Below, piece by piece: positions 17,648 to 26,771 of a stretch of 64,000 bases of DNA. Source of the DNA: Massilia putida (GTDB lineage: Bacteria; Pseudomonadota; Gammaproteobacteria; Burkholderiales; Burkholderiaceae_D). Made by a program: the position numbers and the translations under genes. Position 1 is the first letter of the stretch, and each line of letters opens with the position of its first letter. Below the pieces are notes generated by a model, which saw only the letters and a list, made by a program, of their open reading frames with translations, had not been told where the DNA came from and searched no databases. Location of the stretch: assembly GCF_001941825.1 (NCBI RefSeq), contig NZ_CP019038.1, positions 558,001 to 622,000 of the forward strand. The letters run 5' to 3'.

Positions 17648-18800
17648 GGAACACCAGCAGCACCGCCCCGATCAATCCCATCCCCACGGCGCACGCGGCA
17701 TGCCAGCCGCCGTGCGCGAAGCTCCACGCGCCCAGCGCCGACCCCGTCGCGCCGCCCAGGAAGAACGTCGCCATGTACAAGCCGTTGACGCGGCCGCGCA
17801 CCTCGGCGCCCAGCGCGTAGATCGCCCGCTGGCCCAGCACGAGATTGCCCGACACGGCGAAGTCCAGCGCGATGGCGGCCGCCACCAGCAGGCCCAGACT
17901 CAGCTTGCCTCCGCCCGCCGCACCCAGCGTCGGCACGAAGGACAGCAGGCCGAGGAGCATGCAGAACGCCGTCGCGGGGCGGGTCCAGCCGCGGTCCGCC
18001 ACGCGGCCCGAGATGGGCGCCGCGATCGTGCCCGCGACGCCGGCCAGCGCGAACCAGGCGATGTCGCGCTGGTTCATGCCGTAGGCCGGGCTGGCCAGCA
18101 GCAGAGGCACGACGGTCCAGAACACGCTGAACGCGCCGAACATGCCGGCCTGGTAGATCGCGCGGCGGCGCAGCACCGGCAGGTCGCGCACGAGGCCCCG
18201 CATCGATGCCAGCAGGGCCACATATCCCAAGGTCGAATGCGGGCGGCGCGTGGGCAGCAGCATGCGCAGCACGATCCCCAGCACCACCATCAGCACGGCA
18301 GACAGCGCGTACACGCCCTGCCACGACCACACGTGGGTGATGAAACTGGCGACCGGACGCGCCAGCATGATGCCGAACATCAGGCCGCTGACGATATTGC
18401 CGACCACGCGGCCGCGCACGTGTTCGGGCGCCATGTGCGACGCGTACGGCACGAGCACCTGCACGGCGACGGCCGCGAAGCCGATCAGCAGCGAACACGC
18501 GAGGAACGCGGGCACCGGATGACCGAGGCCCGGGACGATGGGTGCCGCCACGAGCGCCACCACCAGCACGGCGACGAGCGCCAGCACGAGCCGGCGGTTT
18601 TCCAGCAGGTCGCCCAGCGGCACGACGAGCAGCAGGCCGGCGCAATAGCCGAGCTGCGTGAGCGTGACGAGCAGGCCCGCGGCGCCGGCCGGCAAGCCGA
18701 TGGCCTCGCGGATCGGGCCGACGAGCGGCTGGACGTAATACAGGTTCGCGACGATCAGGCCGCAGGCGGCCGCGATCAGGAGCATCAGCCACGTCGGCAT
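17613..18800 (-). CDS. MFS transporter
   Basis: A 395-residue inner-membrane protein of the major facilitator superfamily with about 12 helices. The loop between helices 2 and 3 reads GDLLENRRLV, and the SHMAPEHVRGRVVGNIVSG and EVRGRVNGLYMATFFLGG segments fit drug/metabolite exporter-type MFS proteins. The substrate is unknown. ATG at 18800 (PTWLMLLIAA) gives the normal length; in-frame GTG codons upstream have no better ribosome site, and an ATG at 18968 would lie inside the upstream gene. Its 3' end overlaps merP by 35 bp. Confidence 0.85.
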   Translation of the reverse strand: MPTWLMLLIAAACGLIVANLYYVQPLVGPIREAIGLPAGAAGLLVTLTQLGYCAGLLLVVPLGDLLENRRLVLALVAVLVVALVAAPIVPGLGHPVPAFLACSLLIGFAAVAVQVLVPYASHMAPEHVRGRVVGNIVSGLMFGIMLARPVASFITHVWSWQGVYALSAVLMVVLGIVLRMLLPTRRPHSTLGYVALLASMRGLVRDLPVLRRRAIYQAGMFGAFSVFWTVVPLLLASPAYGMNQRDIAWFALAGVAGTIAAPISGRVADRGWTRPATAFCMLLGLLSFVPTLGAAGGGKLSLGLLVAAAIALDFAVSGNLVLGQRAIYALGAEVRGRVNGLYMATFFLGGATGSALGAWSFAHGGWHAACAVGMGLIGAVLLVFLTEPRGGTSRS

Positions 18801-18945
18801 ATCGGCATGGGGCGCGCCGTCATGGCGCGCGCCGTCATGCCGCGGACGGTCGCGCACCTGGGTGGGCAAAGGCGGTGGGGTCAAACTCGTGCTCCGGTCA
18901 AAGCGACAAGTGTAACGCGCGGCGGCGATCCTTGCCGGACGGGGC

Positions 18946-20091
18946 TCAGGGTGCATCCATCCAGTCAAATTCCCAGCTCCACGGCATGTCGTCGGGACCG
19001 AGCGCCTGCCGCCCCAGCTCCGGATACAGGCGCTCCGCGCGCACGTCGTTCGACAGCATCACGACACAACGCTGGCCGGTCTCCAGGCACAGCACGAAGT
19101 CGGCCGTCGTGTCGTCGTGGCCGCCCTTGAACCAGCCGGGGCCCGACCGGTCCTCGAACGTGACGACGCCCAGGCCCGCCGCCAGCTTCTGCGGCCACTC
19201 GGTCTCAAAGCCGGCCAGCGTGGGGAACTGGTGGCGCGACGTGATCGGCAGCCAGCCCGTCGAGAACGCGGCGCGCGTGTCCGGACGGAGGCCGTCGCCG
19301 CGCATGATGCCGGCCCACAGCTTCGCCTGGTCGGCGATCGTCGTGTCCATCGAGCCGGCCGCGCGCACCCGGTAGCGCCGTTCGTGCGGCTGCATCACGC
19401 CGTCGAAGCCATAGCCGTCCGCCACGTTCTCCGCGAACTCGGGGCGCCAGTGCATGCTCGTGTGGCGCATGCCGAAGCGGTCGAACACGCGGCGCTGCAT
19501 CTCTTCCCCGACATCCAGCCCGAGCCCGCGTTCGACGATCAGCTGCAGCAGCATATAGCCCTCGCCCGAATAGGCGTAGCGCGTGCCCGGATCGAAGTGG
19601 ATGCGCAGACGGCCGTCCGGTTCCAGCCAGCGGAAGTTGGCGAAGCCGCCGCCATGCGCGAGCAGCATGCGCGGCGTGATCGCCTGCCAGCGCGGATCGC
19701 CCGCCAGGTCGGAGAAGTCGAAGGGACGCTCGTGGTACGCGGGCAGCGGATGCGGGAGCAGCCTCGCGACGGGCGCATCCAGGTCCAGTTTTCCTTCATC
19801 CGCCAGCTGCAGCAGCATGTAGGCGAACGCCGTCTTCGTGAGCGACGCGCCGGTCATCACCGTGTCGGGCGCCAGCGGCTGGCCGAGGGCGGCGTTGCGC
19901 GTGCCGTACACCTTCACTTTCGCGACCTGCCCGTTCTCGATGGTCGCCAGCGCCAGGCCTTGCACCTGTTCGCGCCGCATGATGCGCTGGATCTCGGGAT
20001 CGGACAGCGACTGCAGCGGCCGCAGCGGCGGCGCGCAGCCCGCCATCGTCAACACCGTCACACCCGCCGCCAACCACGTCCCGAACCGCAT
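18946..20091 (-). CDS. Beta-lactamase-like serine hydrolase, lipoprotein
   Basis: A 381-residue class-C-beta-lactamase-fold protein. The lipobox VLTMAGC puts it on a membrane anchor. The active-site serine is in the SxxK motif GASLTKTAFAYMLLQ, the tyrosine motif is in YAYSGEGYMLLQ, and a GGHDDT stretch stands where the third motif (KTG/HxG) is expected. Such proteins include esterases, peptidases and D-aminopeptidase-like enzymes as well as lactamases, so antibiotic resistance should not be assumed. ATG at 20091 is preferred over one at 20148 because the lipoprotein signal begins there and a GGAG precedes it. Confidence 0.85.
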   Translation of the reverse strand: MRFGTWLAAGVTVLTMAGCAPPLRPLQSLSDPEIQRIMRREQVQGLALATIENGQVAKVKVYGTRNAALGQPLAPDTVMTGASLTKTAFAYMLLQLADEGKLDLDAPVARLLPHPLPAYHERPFDFSDLAGDPRWQAITPRMLLAHGGGFANFRWLEPDGRLRIHFDPGTRYAYSGEGYMLLQLIVERGLGLDVGEEMQRRVFDRFGMRHTSMHWRPEFAENVADGYGFDGVMQPHERRYRVRAAGSMDTTIADQAKLWAGIMRGDGLRPDTRAAFSTGWLPITSRHQFPTLAGFETEWPQKLAAGLGVVTFEDRSGPGWFKGGHDDTTADFVLCLETGQRCVVMLSNDVRAERLYPELGRQALGPDDMPWSWEFDWMDAP

Positions 20092-20192
20092 GCGTCGCTC
20101 CACTCCCTGTCCGGCACCGCCCCGCGCGGCGCCGCAGCCCGCCATCATGCCATGGGAGCGCTAACTTCGTCATGACAATATGTATATGAGGA

Positions 20193-21005
20193 TCAACGCG
20201 CGCGCTTGTACACGCGCACGTAGTCGACGAGCATCTGCTGCGGGAACGACGTCGTGGCGTCCGGATTGCCGGGCCAGCCGCCGCCCACGGCCAGGTTGAG
20301 GATCACGAAGAACGGATGTTCGAACACCCAGTCGCCGGTGGCGGTGTCGGCCCGCGCCGTGTGGTACAGGATGCCGTCGCGGTACCAGCGGATCTCGCGC
20401 GGCTCCCATTCGACGGCGTAAATATGGAAGTCGTCGGCGTAGGTGCCTTTGTCGAGCACCTGCGGCTTGCCGATGGCCTTGTCGCCGCTGTAGCCGGGGC
20501 CGTGCAGGGTGCCGTGGACGATAGCCGGCTCGCGGCCGATGTTTTCCATGATGTCGATCTCGCCGCAGCGCGGCCAGCCGACCTGGCCGACGTTCGCGCC
20601 GAGCAGCCAGAACGCGGGCCACATGCCCTGCCCGCGCGGTATCCTGATGCGGGCCTCGTAGCGCCCGTACATGCGCTCGATTCTGCCCGCCGTCTTGATG
20701 CGCGCGGACGTGTAATGCCGCCCGCCGTAGTCCTCGCGGCGCGCCTCGATGACGAGGTTGCCGCCGTCGACGCGCACGTTTTCCGGCCGCGCCGTATAAA
20801 ACTCCAGTTCCTGGTTGCCCCAGCCGTTGCCGCCCGTCTCGGCGACCCATTTGGATTTGTCCAGCACGGGGCCGTCGAATTCGTCGCTCCAGTCCAGTAC
20901 CCAGCCGGGCGGCTGCGTGGGCAGTTGCGTGGGCGCCTGCGCGGCGGCCGGATTCGAGAGGCACAGGCAGGCGGACAGGATTGTCGCGATCCGGAGCATG
21001 GCCAT
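20193..21005 (-). CDS. Secreted glycoside hydrolase family 16 beta-glucanase
   Basis: A 270-residue secreted endo-glucanase. After a signal peptide (ATILSACLCLSNPAAAQA) comes a single jelly-roll GH16 domain. The catalytic signature CGEIDIMENIG contains nucleophile, helper Asp and acid/base, with the one-residue bulge typical of laminarinase-like endo-1,3(4)-beta-glucanases. SDEFDGPVLDKSKW and GQGMWPAFWLLG also match. The start at 21005 has an AAGGAG. It is divergent from the TonB receptor, and both promoters carry TGGAAA operators, so it likely produces the glucan fragments that the receptor takes up. Confidence 0.93.
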   Translation of the reverse strand: MAMLRIATILSACLCLSNPAAAQAPTQLPTQPPGWVLDWSDEFDGPVLDKSKWVAETGGNGWGNQELEFYTARPENVRVDGGNLVIEARREDYGGRHYTSARIKTAGRIERMYGRYEARIRIPRGQGMWPAFWLLGANVGQVGWPRCGEIDIMENIGREPAIVHGTLHGPGYSGDKAIGKPQVLDKGTYADDFHIYAVEWEPREIRWYRDGILYHTARADTATGDWVFEHPFFVILNLAVGGGWPGNPDATTSFPQQMLVDYVRVYKRAR

Positions 21006-21034
21006 CGGTTCTCCTTCGACAAGTGTATGCAGCT

Positions 21035-21048
21035 TGGAAACGGTTCCA
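21035..21048. promoter_or_regulatory. LacI-family operator, GH16 promoter
   Basis: TGGAAACGGTTCCA, a near-perfect palindrome. It lies 30 bp upstream of the GH16 start and 10 bp downstream of its predicted -10, where a bound repressor would block transcription. It matches the sites at 21182, 46883, 48360 and 53812. Confidence 0.85.
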
Positions 21049-21058
21049 GCCAGTTTCC

Positions 21059-21088
21059 AATATAGCACCGCCGATTTTTCGATGTCAA
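21059..21088 (-). promoter_or_regulatory. Promoter of GH16 gene
   Basis: On the minus strand, TTGACA (21088-21083) and TATATT (21064-21059) are separated by 18 bp, a strong sigma-70-type promoter. The operator follows immediately. Confidence 0.8.
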
Positions 21089-21141
21089 ACGGGCGCCGCT
21101 GCGTAGTGTGCTGTTTCGGCCACGAACTACTGAATATTCCG

Positions 21142-21169
21142 TTGACAATTGTTTTTCTGAACATAAGAT
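21142..21169 (+). promoter_or_regulatory. Promoter of TonB receptor gene
   Basis: TTGACA (21142-21147) and TAAGAT (21164-21169) with a 16-bp spacer, pointing at the TonB receptor. The perfect operator starts 12 bp downstream of the -10. Confidence 0.75.
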
Positions 21170-21181
21170 TCCAGCACAATA

Positions 21182-21195
21182 TGGAAACGTTTCCA
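21182..21195. promoter_or_regulatory. LacI-family operator, TonB receptor promoter
   Basis: TGGAAACGTTTCCA is a perfect 14-bp palindrome with the central CG usual for LacI-family sites. It sits just after the predicted transcription start of the receptor gene. Confidence 0.88.
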
Positions 21196-21283
21196 CGCAA
21201 ATGGAAAACAAGGAGGAGCGACGGATTGGAAGACAGCCAGTGCAGAAGCGGTGAATAACAGAGAGAAAAACAGAGGAGATCCA

Positions 21284-24256
21284 ATGCATTACCCCAAGGC
21301 AAACCAAAGACTGATGAGCCTGGCTGTGGCGAGCGCCTGCGCCGCCCTCGTCCCGGCCCATGCCCAGACCACAGCGGCCGACGACACCCGCGGCGGCGAC
21401 ATCCCCACCACGGCCGTCCAGCAAGTCGTCGTGACCGGCCTGCGCCAGTCGCTGGCCTCGTCGCTGAACCTGAAGCGCCAGTCGGACGGTATCGTCGACG
21501 GCATCGTCGCCGAGGATATCGGCAAATTCCCCGACACGAACCTGGCCGAATCGCTGCAGCGCATCTCCGGCGTCTCGATCGACCGCGTGAACGGCGAAGG
21601 CCAGAAGATCACCGTGCGCGGCGTGGGCCCCGACTTCAACATGGTGCTGCTGAACGGCCGGCAGATGCCGACGTCGAACCTGGGCGACCTGAACGGCCGC
21701 TCGTTCGACTTCTCGAACCTGGCGTCGGAAGCGATCTCGCAGCTGCAGGTCTACAAGACGAGCCGCGCCGAGACCCCGACGGGCGGCATCGGCGCCACCG
21801 TCAACGTGATCACGGCGCGTCCGCTGGACAAGCTGGGCACGTATTCCAGCATCGGCATCAAGGCCGTGCACGACACGTCCAACAACAACCTGCCGGGCGA
21901 CGTCAAGGCCAGCAGCTCGACGACGCCGGAATTCTCGGGCATCTATTCGACGACGTCGAAGGACGGCCACTGGGGCCTGGGCGTGTCGGCCAGCTACCAG
22001 GAGCGCAATCTGGGCTTCAACCAGGCGTCCGTCGGTAACGGCTGGCGCGGTCCGTTCCGCGGCGACGAGAACAACTGGGGCACGATCCCGAACGCCGGCA
22101 CCGCGGGCGCGGCCAACGTCGTCAACCACCCGAAGGCCACCGACATCTACGAAGTCCCGCAGAACCTGAACTACAGCATGACGGGCGTGAAGCGCCAGCG
22201 CACCAACGGCCAGCTGACCTTGCAGTGGGCGCCGGTCAAGGAACTGACGACCACCCTCGACTACACGTACTCGGAAAACAAGCTGCAGACGAAGCGCAAC
22301 GACGTCTCGGCATGGTTCAACTTCGGCCCGTCGGCGTCGACGTGGACCAACGGCCCGGTCGCCGCGCCGCTCGTCTACACGGAATTCATCCCCGCCGGGA
22401 ACAGCGACATCGCGATGGGCGGCGCCAATTTCGCCACCAAGACCCAGAACAAGTCGATCGGGTTCAACACCCAGTGGCGCGCGACGAAGGACCTGAAATT
22501 CGAACTGGACGCGCACCATTCGACCGCGGAATCGAAGGCGGACAGCCCGTTCGGCTCCAGCAATACGCTCGGCACCGCGAGCTTTTCCCGCGGCGACACG
22601 ACGGCCGACTTTTCGCAGGAATTCCCCGTCCTGTCGATCAAGGGCGCGGACTTCGTGAACGCGCCGCAGCAGGTCACGGGCTCCGTGTTCCAGAACGGCT
22701 ACATGAAGGGTGAAGTGTCGCAGGCCCAGTTCAAGGGCCGCCTGCGCATGCTGGATTCGTCGAACCTGAACTTCGGCCTGGGCGCCATCAACGTCAAGAA
22801 CCGCTCCGCGTTCTCGACCCAGCAGCGCGACGCGTGGACCGGCGCGACGAAGCCGTCCGACTACCCGAGCAGCCTGTGGCACGCCGACACCGTGCGCCAG
22901 TATTTCGACCAGCTGGCCGGCAGCCAGAACCCGAACCTGTTCAACCGCTTCTACACGTTCAACTTCGCCCAGGTGCGGGACGTCGTGTCCAAGGCTTCGG
23001 GCATGCCCGAGATGTACCTGCCGAAGAACACGTTCGACACCGACCAGCGCACCGAGGAAAAGTCGAAGAACCTGTACCTGCAGTTCAACACGGACTGGGA
23101 CACGGCGATGCCGATGCACACCGCGATCGGCGTGCGCTACGAAAAGACGGACGTCGTCTCCACGGCACTCGTGCCCACGGCGACCTCGATCACGATGGTG
23201 TCCGCGAACGAATTCCCCGTGCAGTTCGGCGCGCCGTCGTTCACGACGCTGACCGGCAAGTACCACAACCTGCTGCCGTCGATCGACTGGGACATGGACC
23301 TGCGCGACGACATGAAGGTGCGCGCGAGCTATGGCGAGACGATCGGCCGTCCGCGCTACGACCAGATCGCCGGCGGCCAGATCCTGAATACGCTGGCGCG
23401 CGTCGACGGCGGCACGGGCTCCCAGGGCAACCCGGCGCTGAAGCCCGTCAAGTCGAAGAACTTCGACCTGTCGTGGGAGTGGTACTACGGGAAGGACAGC
23501 TTCTTCTCGGTCAACGCCTTCTATAAAGACCTGGAAAACTACGCGGGCCAGTCGAAGCTCGACGCCACGCCGTTCAACCTGCACACGCCCGTCGGCGGCG
23601 CGCTGTGGAACGAGGCGGCGGCATCCGGCTGCGGCGCCGACACCGCCTGCATCCGCAACTACATCTTCACGCACCATCCGACGGCGCCGGGCGTGACGGT
23701 GACGGGCAAGGACAGCAGCGGCAACCCGACCGGCTCCATCGTCGGCCAGCCGGGCGACCCGATCGCGCACTTCCAGATCACGTCGTTCTCGAACCAGAAG
23801 AAGGCGAGCCTGAACGGCCTGGAACTCAACCTCCAGCACATGTTCGGCAGCACCGGCTTCGGCATCTCGGCGAACTATACGTACGTGCACTCGGGTCTGC
23901 GCTACGACAACGCCAGCGTGGGCGAGCAGTTCGCACTGGTCGGCCTGTCGAACTCCGCCAACCTCGTCGGCATCTACGAGAACGACAAGTGGAACGTGCG
24001 CGCGGCCTACAACTGGCGCGGCGAGTTCCTGTCCTCGACGTTCGACGGGGCCGGTCCGAACCCGAACTACGTGGAGCCGTACGGTCAGCTCGACCTGTCG
24101 GTGGGCTACAATCTGACGTCGAAACTGAGCCTGCAGTTCGAAGGCATCAACCTGACGAACGAGACGAGCCGCGTCCACGGCCGCACCTCGCATCAGGCGT
24201 TGTATGTGACGCAGTCGGGGCCGCGTTATATGCTGGGCGCGCGCTACAAGTTCTAA
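21284..24256 (+). CDS. TonB-dependent outer-membrane receptor (Xanthomonas/Caulobacter carbohydrate type)
   Basis: A 990-residue outer-membrane transporter. A signal peptide (LAVASACAALVPAHAQ) leads to a TonB-box-like VQQVVVTGLRQSL stretch. The plug domain follows, with EDIGKFPDTNLAESLQRISG, QKITVRGVGPDFNMVLLNGR and GGIGATVNVITARPL. A 22-strand barrel ends in the canonical terminal phenylalanine (YMLGARYKF). This subtype is frequently linked to glycoside hydrolases, SapC, cupin-like and tryptophan-halogenase genes, all of which are present here. ATG at 21284 has an AGAGGAGA; the frame extends 11 codons upstream without a ribosome site. The likely cargo is a beta-glucan oligosaccharide, from context. 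Confidence 0.94.
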   Translation: MHYPKANQRLMSLAVASACAALVPAHAQTTAADDTRGGDIPTTAVQQVVVTGLRQSLASSLNLKRQSDGIVDGIVAEDIGKFPDTNLAESLQRISGVSIDRVNGEGQKITVRGVGPDFNMVLLNGRQMPTSNLGDLNGRSFDFSNLASEAISQLQVYKTSRAETPTGGIGATVNVITARPLDKLGTYSSIGIKAVHDTSNNNLPGDVKASSSTTPEFSGIYSTTSKDGHWGLGVSASYQERNLGFNQASVGNGWRGPFRGDENNWGTIPNAGTAGAANVVNHPKATDIYEVPQNLNYSMTGVKRQRTNGQLTLQWAPVKELTTTLDYTYSENKLQTKRNDVSAWFNFGPSASTWTNGPVAAPLVYTEFIPAGNSDIAMGGANFATKTQNKSIGFNTQWRATKDLKFELDAHHSTAESKADSPFGSSNTLGTASFSRGDTTADFSQEFPVLSIKGADFVNAPQQVTGSVFQNGYMKGEVSQAQFKGRLRMLDSSNLNFGLGAINVKNRSAFSTQQRDAWTGATKPSDYPSSLWHADTVRQYFDQLAGSQNPNLFNRFYTFNFAQVRDVVSKASGMPEMYLPKNTFDTDQRTEEKSKNLYLQFNTDWDTAMPMHTAIGVRYEKTDVVSTALVPTATSITMVSANEFPVQFGAPSFTTLTGKYHNLLPSIDWDMDLRDDMKVRASYGETIGRPRYDQIAGGQILNTLARVDGGTGSQGNPALKPVKSKNFDLSWEWYYGKDSFFSVNAFYKDLENYAGQSKLDATPFNLHTPVGGALWNEAAASGCGADTACIRNYIFTHHPTAPGVTVTGKDSSGNPTGSIVGQPGDPIAHFQITSFSNQKKASLNGLELNLQHMFGSTGFGISANYTYVHSGLRYDNASVGEQFALVGLSNSANLVGIYENDKWNVRAAYNWRGEFLSSTFDGAGPNPNYVEPYGQLDLSVGYNLTSKLSLQFEGINLTNETSRVHGRTSHQALYVTQSGPRYMLGARYKF

Positions 24257-24262
24257 AATAAC

Positions 24263-24290
24263 CGTCGTTCCCGCGCAGGCGGGAACCCAT
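24263..24290. repeat. REP-like palindrome, copy 2
   Basis: GTTCCCGC-GCAG-GCGGGAAC hairpin immediately after the TonB receptor stop; probably also terminates that transcript. It forms an inverted pair with copy 3 about 70 bp away. Confidence 0.8.
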
Positions 24291-24358
24291 GCTGATATAT
24301 CGAAGCCGACTCGCAGAGACATCGCGGTATCTCCAGAGTACGGAATCTTTGCCTCGGT

Positions 24359-24386
24359 ATGGGTTCCCGCTTTCACGGGAACGACG
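24359..24386. repeat. REP-like palindrome, copy 3 (inverted)
   Basis: Same family in opposite orientation: GTTCCCG-CTTTCA-CGGGAAC flanked by the shared ATGGGTTCCC and GGAACGACG ends. Together with copy 2 it looks like a BIME-style pair. Confidence 0.78.
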
Positions 24387-24487
24387 TACGGCCAGCCTTC
24401 CGTAATCGGTTTCAGCGGATAAAAAGTTGTTCCAAATACAGCGCTTCAGGTAGACTCATGCGGCCCACCGGAAAAAAGGAAGCTGTG

Positions 24488-26005
24488 ATGAGTAAACCCA
24501 TCGAACACGTCGTGGTGGTCGGCGGCGGCTCCGCCGGCTGGCTGACGGCGGCCGTCCTCGCCGCCGAACATCCACGCCTTTCCGTCACCCTCGTCGAATC
24601 GCCGGGCGTGCCGCCCATCGGTGTCGGCGAAGGCACGTGGCCGTCCATGCGCGACACCCTGCAGCGCATCGGCGTGTCCGAAGCCGCGTTCTTCCGCGAA
24701 TGCGACGCCGCCTTCAAGCAGGGTTCGCGCTTCGACCGCTGGGTCGACGGCAGCGACGATGACGTCTATTTCCACCCGTTTTCCCTCCCCCAGGGCTATG
24801 GCGAGGCCAATCTGGCGGCGGCGTGGCAGCACGGCCACCATGACATCCCGTTCGCGGATCTCGTGAGCTACCAGCCGCACCTGTGCGTGCAAGGCCGCGC
24901 GCCGAAACAGCCGCAGACGCCGGAATACGCGGGCGTGGCCAACTACGGCTACCACCTGGACGCCGGCAAATTCGGCGTCTTTTTGCAAAAACACTGCATC
25001 GACAACCTGCGCGTGCGCCACGTGCCGGCCCACGTCGACGACATCGTGGCGACGAGCGACGGCGACATCGCGGCGTTGCGCACGCGCGAGGCCGGCGCGA
25101 TCGAAGGCGATCTGTTCGTCGATTGCACCGGCATGGCGTCGCTGCTGCTGGGCCGCCACTACGGCGTGCCGTTCGTGTCGCGGCGCGACGTGCTGTTCAA
25201 CGACCGCGCGCTGGCCGTGCAAGTGCCCTACCCCGCACCCGACACGCCGATCGCGTCGCAGACCACGTCCACGGCGCAGGCCTGCGGCTGGATCTGGGAC
25301 ATCGGCCTGCCGTCGCGGCGCGGCGTCGGCCACGTGTATTCCAGCGCCCATTGCAGCGACGACGAGGCGGAAGCGGCGCTGCGCGCCTACCTGGGCGACA
25401 CGGAGATCCCGGCGCCGCGCAAGATCGCGTTCGACCCTGGCTACCGCGCCCGCTTCTGGGAACGCAACGTCGTCGCCATCGGGTTGTCCGCGGGGTTCAT
25501 CGAGCCGCTGGAAGCGTCCGCGCTCGCGCTGGTGGAACTGTCCGCGGCCTGGCTGGCCGACGACCTGCCCGCCACGCGCGCGCAGATGGCCCCGATCGCC
25601 GCACGCTTCAACGAGGCCTTTACCTACCGTTGGGAACGCATCATCGACTTCCTCAAGCTGCACTACGTGCTGTCGAAGCGCACCGATTCCGGCTACTGGC
25701 TGGATCACCGCGCCGGGCACACGCAGCCGGCGCGCCTGCGCGAACTGCTCGCGCTGTGGCGCACGCGCACGCCGTCGCGGCGCGATTTTCCGCGCATCGA
25801 GGAGATCTTCCCGTCGGCCAGCTGGCAGTACGTCCTGTACGGGATGGGCTTCCGGCCCGAATTGACGGCGCGCGCCTCCGATCTGCCTGCGGCTGCGTCC
25901 CAATATTTCCGCGAGGCCGCGCGGCTGACCGCCCGCATGCTGCCGCTGCTGCCCGCGAACCGCGAGATGCTCGACCACATCCGCCAGTACGGCATGCCGC
26001 GCTGA
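24488..26005 (+). CDS. Tryptophan-halogenase-family flavoprotein 1
   Basis: A 505-residue FADH2-dependent halogenase-family protein. The FAD-binding GGGSAGW motif is at about 12-18. The lysine that forms the halogenating species in PrnA/RebH is matched by K77 in AAFKQGSRFDRW. The family tryptophan motif appears as GWIWDIGLP, with one extra residue before the Leu-Pro compared with WxWxIP. FIEPLEASALALVE matches the C-terminal FAD region. Substrate is unknown: there is no tryptophan or natural-product pathway here. It begins the post-receptor operon with SapC, a cupin protein and a second halogenase. The deviating motif makes true halogenation less certain than for its paralogue. Confidence 0.88.
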   Translation: MSKPIEHVVVVGGGSAGWLTAAVLAAEHPRLSVTLVESPGVPPIGVGEGTWPSMRDTLQRIGVSEAAFFRECDAAFKQGSRFDRWVDGSDDDVYFHPFSLPQGYGEANLAAAWQHGHHDIPFADLVSYQPHLCVQGRAPKQPQTPEYAGVANYGYHLDAGKFGVFLQKHCIDNLRVRHVPAHVDDIVATSDGDIAALRTREAGAIEGDLFVDCTGMASLLLGRHYGVPFVSRRDVLFNDRALAVQVPYPAPDTPIASQTTSTAQACGWIWDIGLPSRRGVGHVYSSAHCSDDEAEAALRAYLGDTEIPAPRKIAFDPGYRARFWERNVVAIGLSAGFIEPLEASALALVELSAAWLADDLPATRAQMAPIAARFNEAFTYRWERIIDFLKLHYVLSKRTDSGYWLDHRAGHTQPARLRELLALWRTRTPSRRDFPRIEEIFPSASWQYVLYGMGFRPELTARASDLPAAASQYFREAARLTARMLPLLPANREMLDHIRQYGMPR

Positions 26006-26057
26006 CCGCTGCGCCGGCACGCACCCGACAATAACGACAAACGAGAGACAAGCAAAG

Positions 26058-26771
26058 ATGCCCAACCATGCCCCCCTGAACAACGTCGACCACAAGAACC
26101 TGCGCATCGTCACCACCCGCGGCGCGGCCTATGGCGACGCCGTGATGTCCGCACTGACCTTCCCGGCCGAATTCCGGGACCTGGCCGCGTGCTACCCCAT
26201 CGTCTTCGCGCAGGACGGCAACGGCGGCTACGATGCCATCGCCCTGCTCGGGTTCGAACAAGGCGAGAACCTGTTCCTGGGCCCGGACGGCTGGGACGCG
26301 CCGACGATTCCGCTGACCGTCGAGCGCCAGCCCTTCATGATCGGCCGCGGCGGCGAGGAGCTGTCCGTCCACATCGACCTGGACAGCCCGCGCGTGCGCG
26401 ACGGCGGCATCGAGGGCGAGGCGCTGTTCCTCACCTACGGCGGCACGAGCGAGTACCTGGAGCGCATCACCTCCGTGCTGCGCACCATCCACGAAGGCCT
26501 GGCGGCGTCGCGCGCGTTCGTCGCGGCGCTCGTCGAACTGGAACTGATCGAATCGTTCGTGCTCGACGTGGAACTGGACGACGGCTCGCAGAACCGCCTG
26601 GCCGGCTTCTACACGATCAATGAAGACCGCCTGGCGCAGCTGTCGGCCGACCAGCTCGCGCGCCTGCACCGCGACGGCTATCTGCAGGCGATCTATATGG
26701 CGGTGGCGTCGCTGTCCCAGTTCCGCGGCCTGATCCAACGGAAGAACCGCGCCAATGACAGCCAGCGTTAA
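26058..26771 (+). CDS. SapC family protein
   Basis: A 237-residue soluble protein of the SapC family, named after an S-layer-associated Campylobacter protein but otherwise uncharacterised. Recognisable features are the AYGDAVMSALTFPAEFRDLAACYPIVF stretch near the start (shown in parts: FPAEFRDLAACYPIVF), GFEQGENLF and a C-terminal SQFRGLIQRKN. No signal peptide or membrane helix is visible. It overlaps the cupin-like gene by 17 bp, so the two are translationally linked. In this genomic setting SapC proteins repeatedly accompany TonB receptors and halogenases. Its role is unknown. Confidence 0.85.
   Translation: MPNHAPLNNVDHKNLRIVTTRGAAYGDAVMSALTFPAEFRDLAACYPIVFAQDGNGGYDAIALLGFEQGENLFLGPDGWDAPTIPLTVERQPFMIGRGGEELSVHIDLDSPRVRDGGIEGEALFLTYGGTSEYLERITSVLRTIHEGLAASRAFVAALVELELIESFVLDVELDDGSQNRLAGFYTINEDRLAQLSADQLARLHRDGYLQAIYMAVASLSQFRGLIQRKNRANDSQR

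Noticed and set aside
18946..20091. Calling the serine hydrolase an AmpC antibiotic-resistance gene
   Set aside because: The YxN and KTG motifs are replaced, it is a lipoprotein, and there is no ampR. A general esterase/peptidase-like label is safer.
20303..24376. A 1,357-codon open frame on the minus strand opposite the TonB receptor
   Set aside because: It has no recognisable domain, is extremely R/H/D/V-rich, and mirrors the codon bias of the real gene on the other strand. Such frames are common in high-GC DNA.
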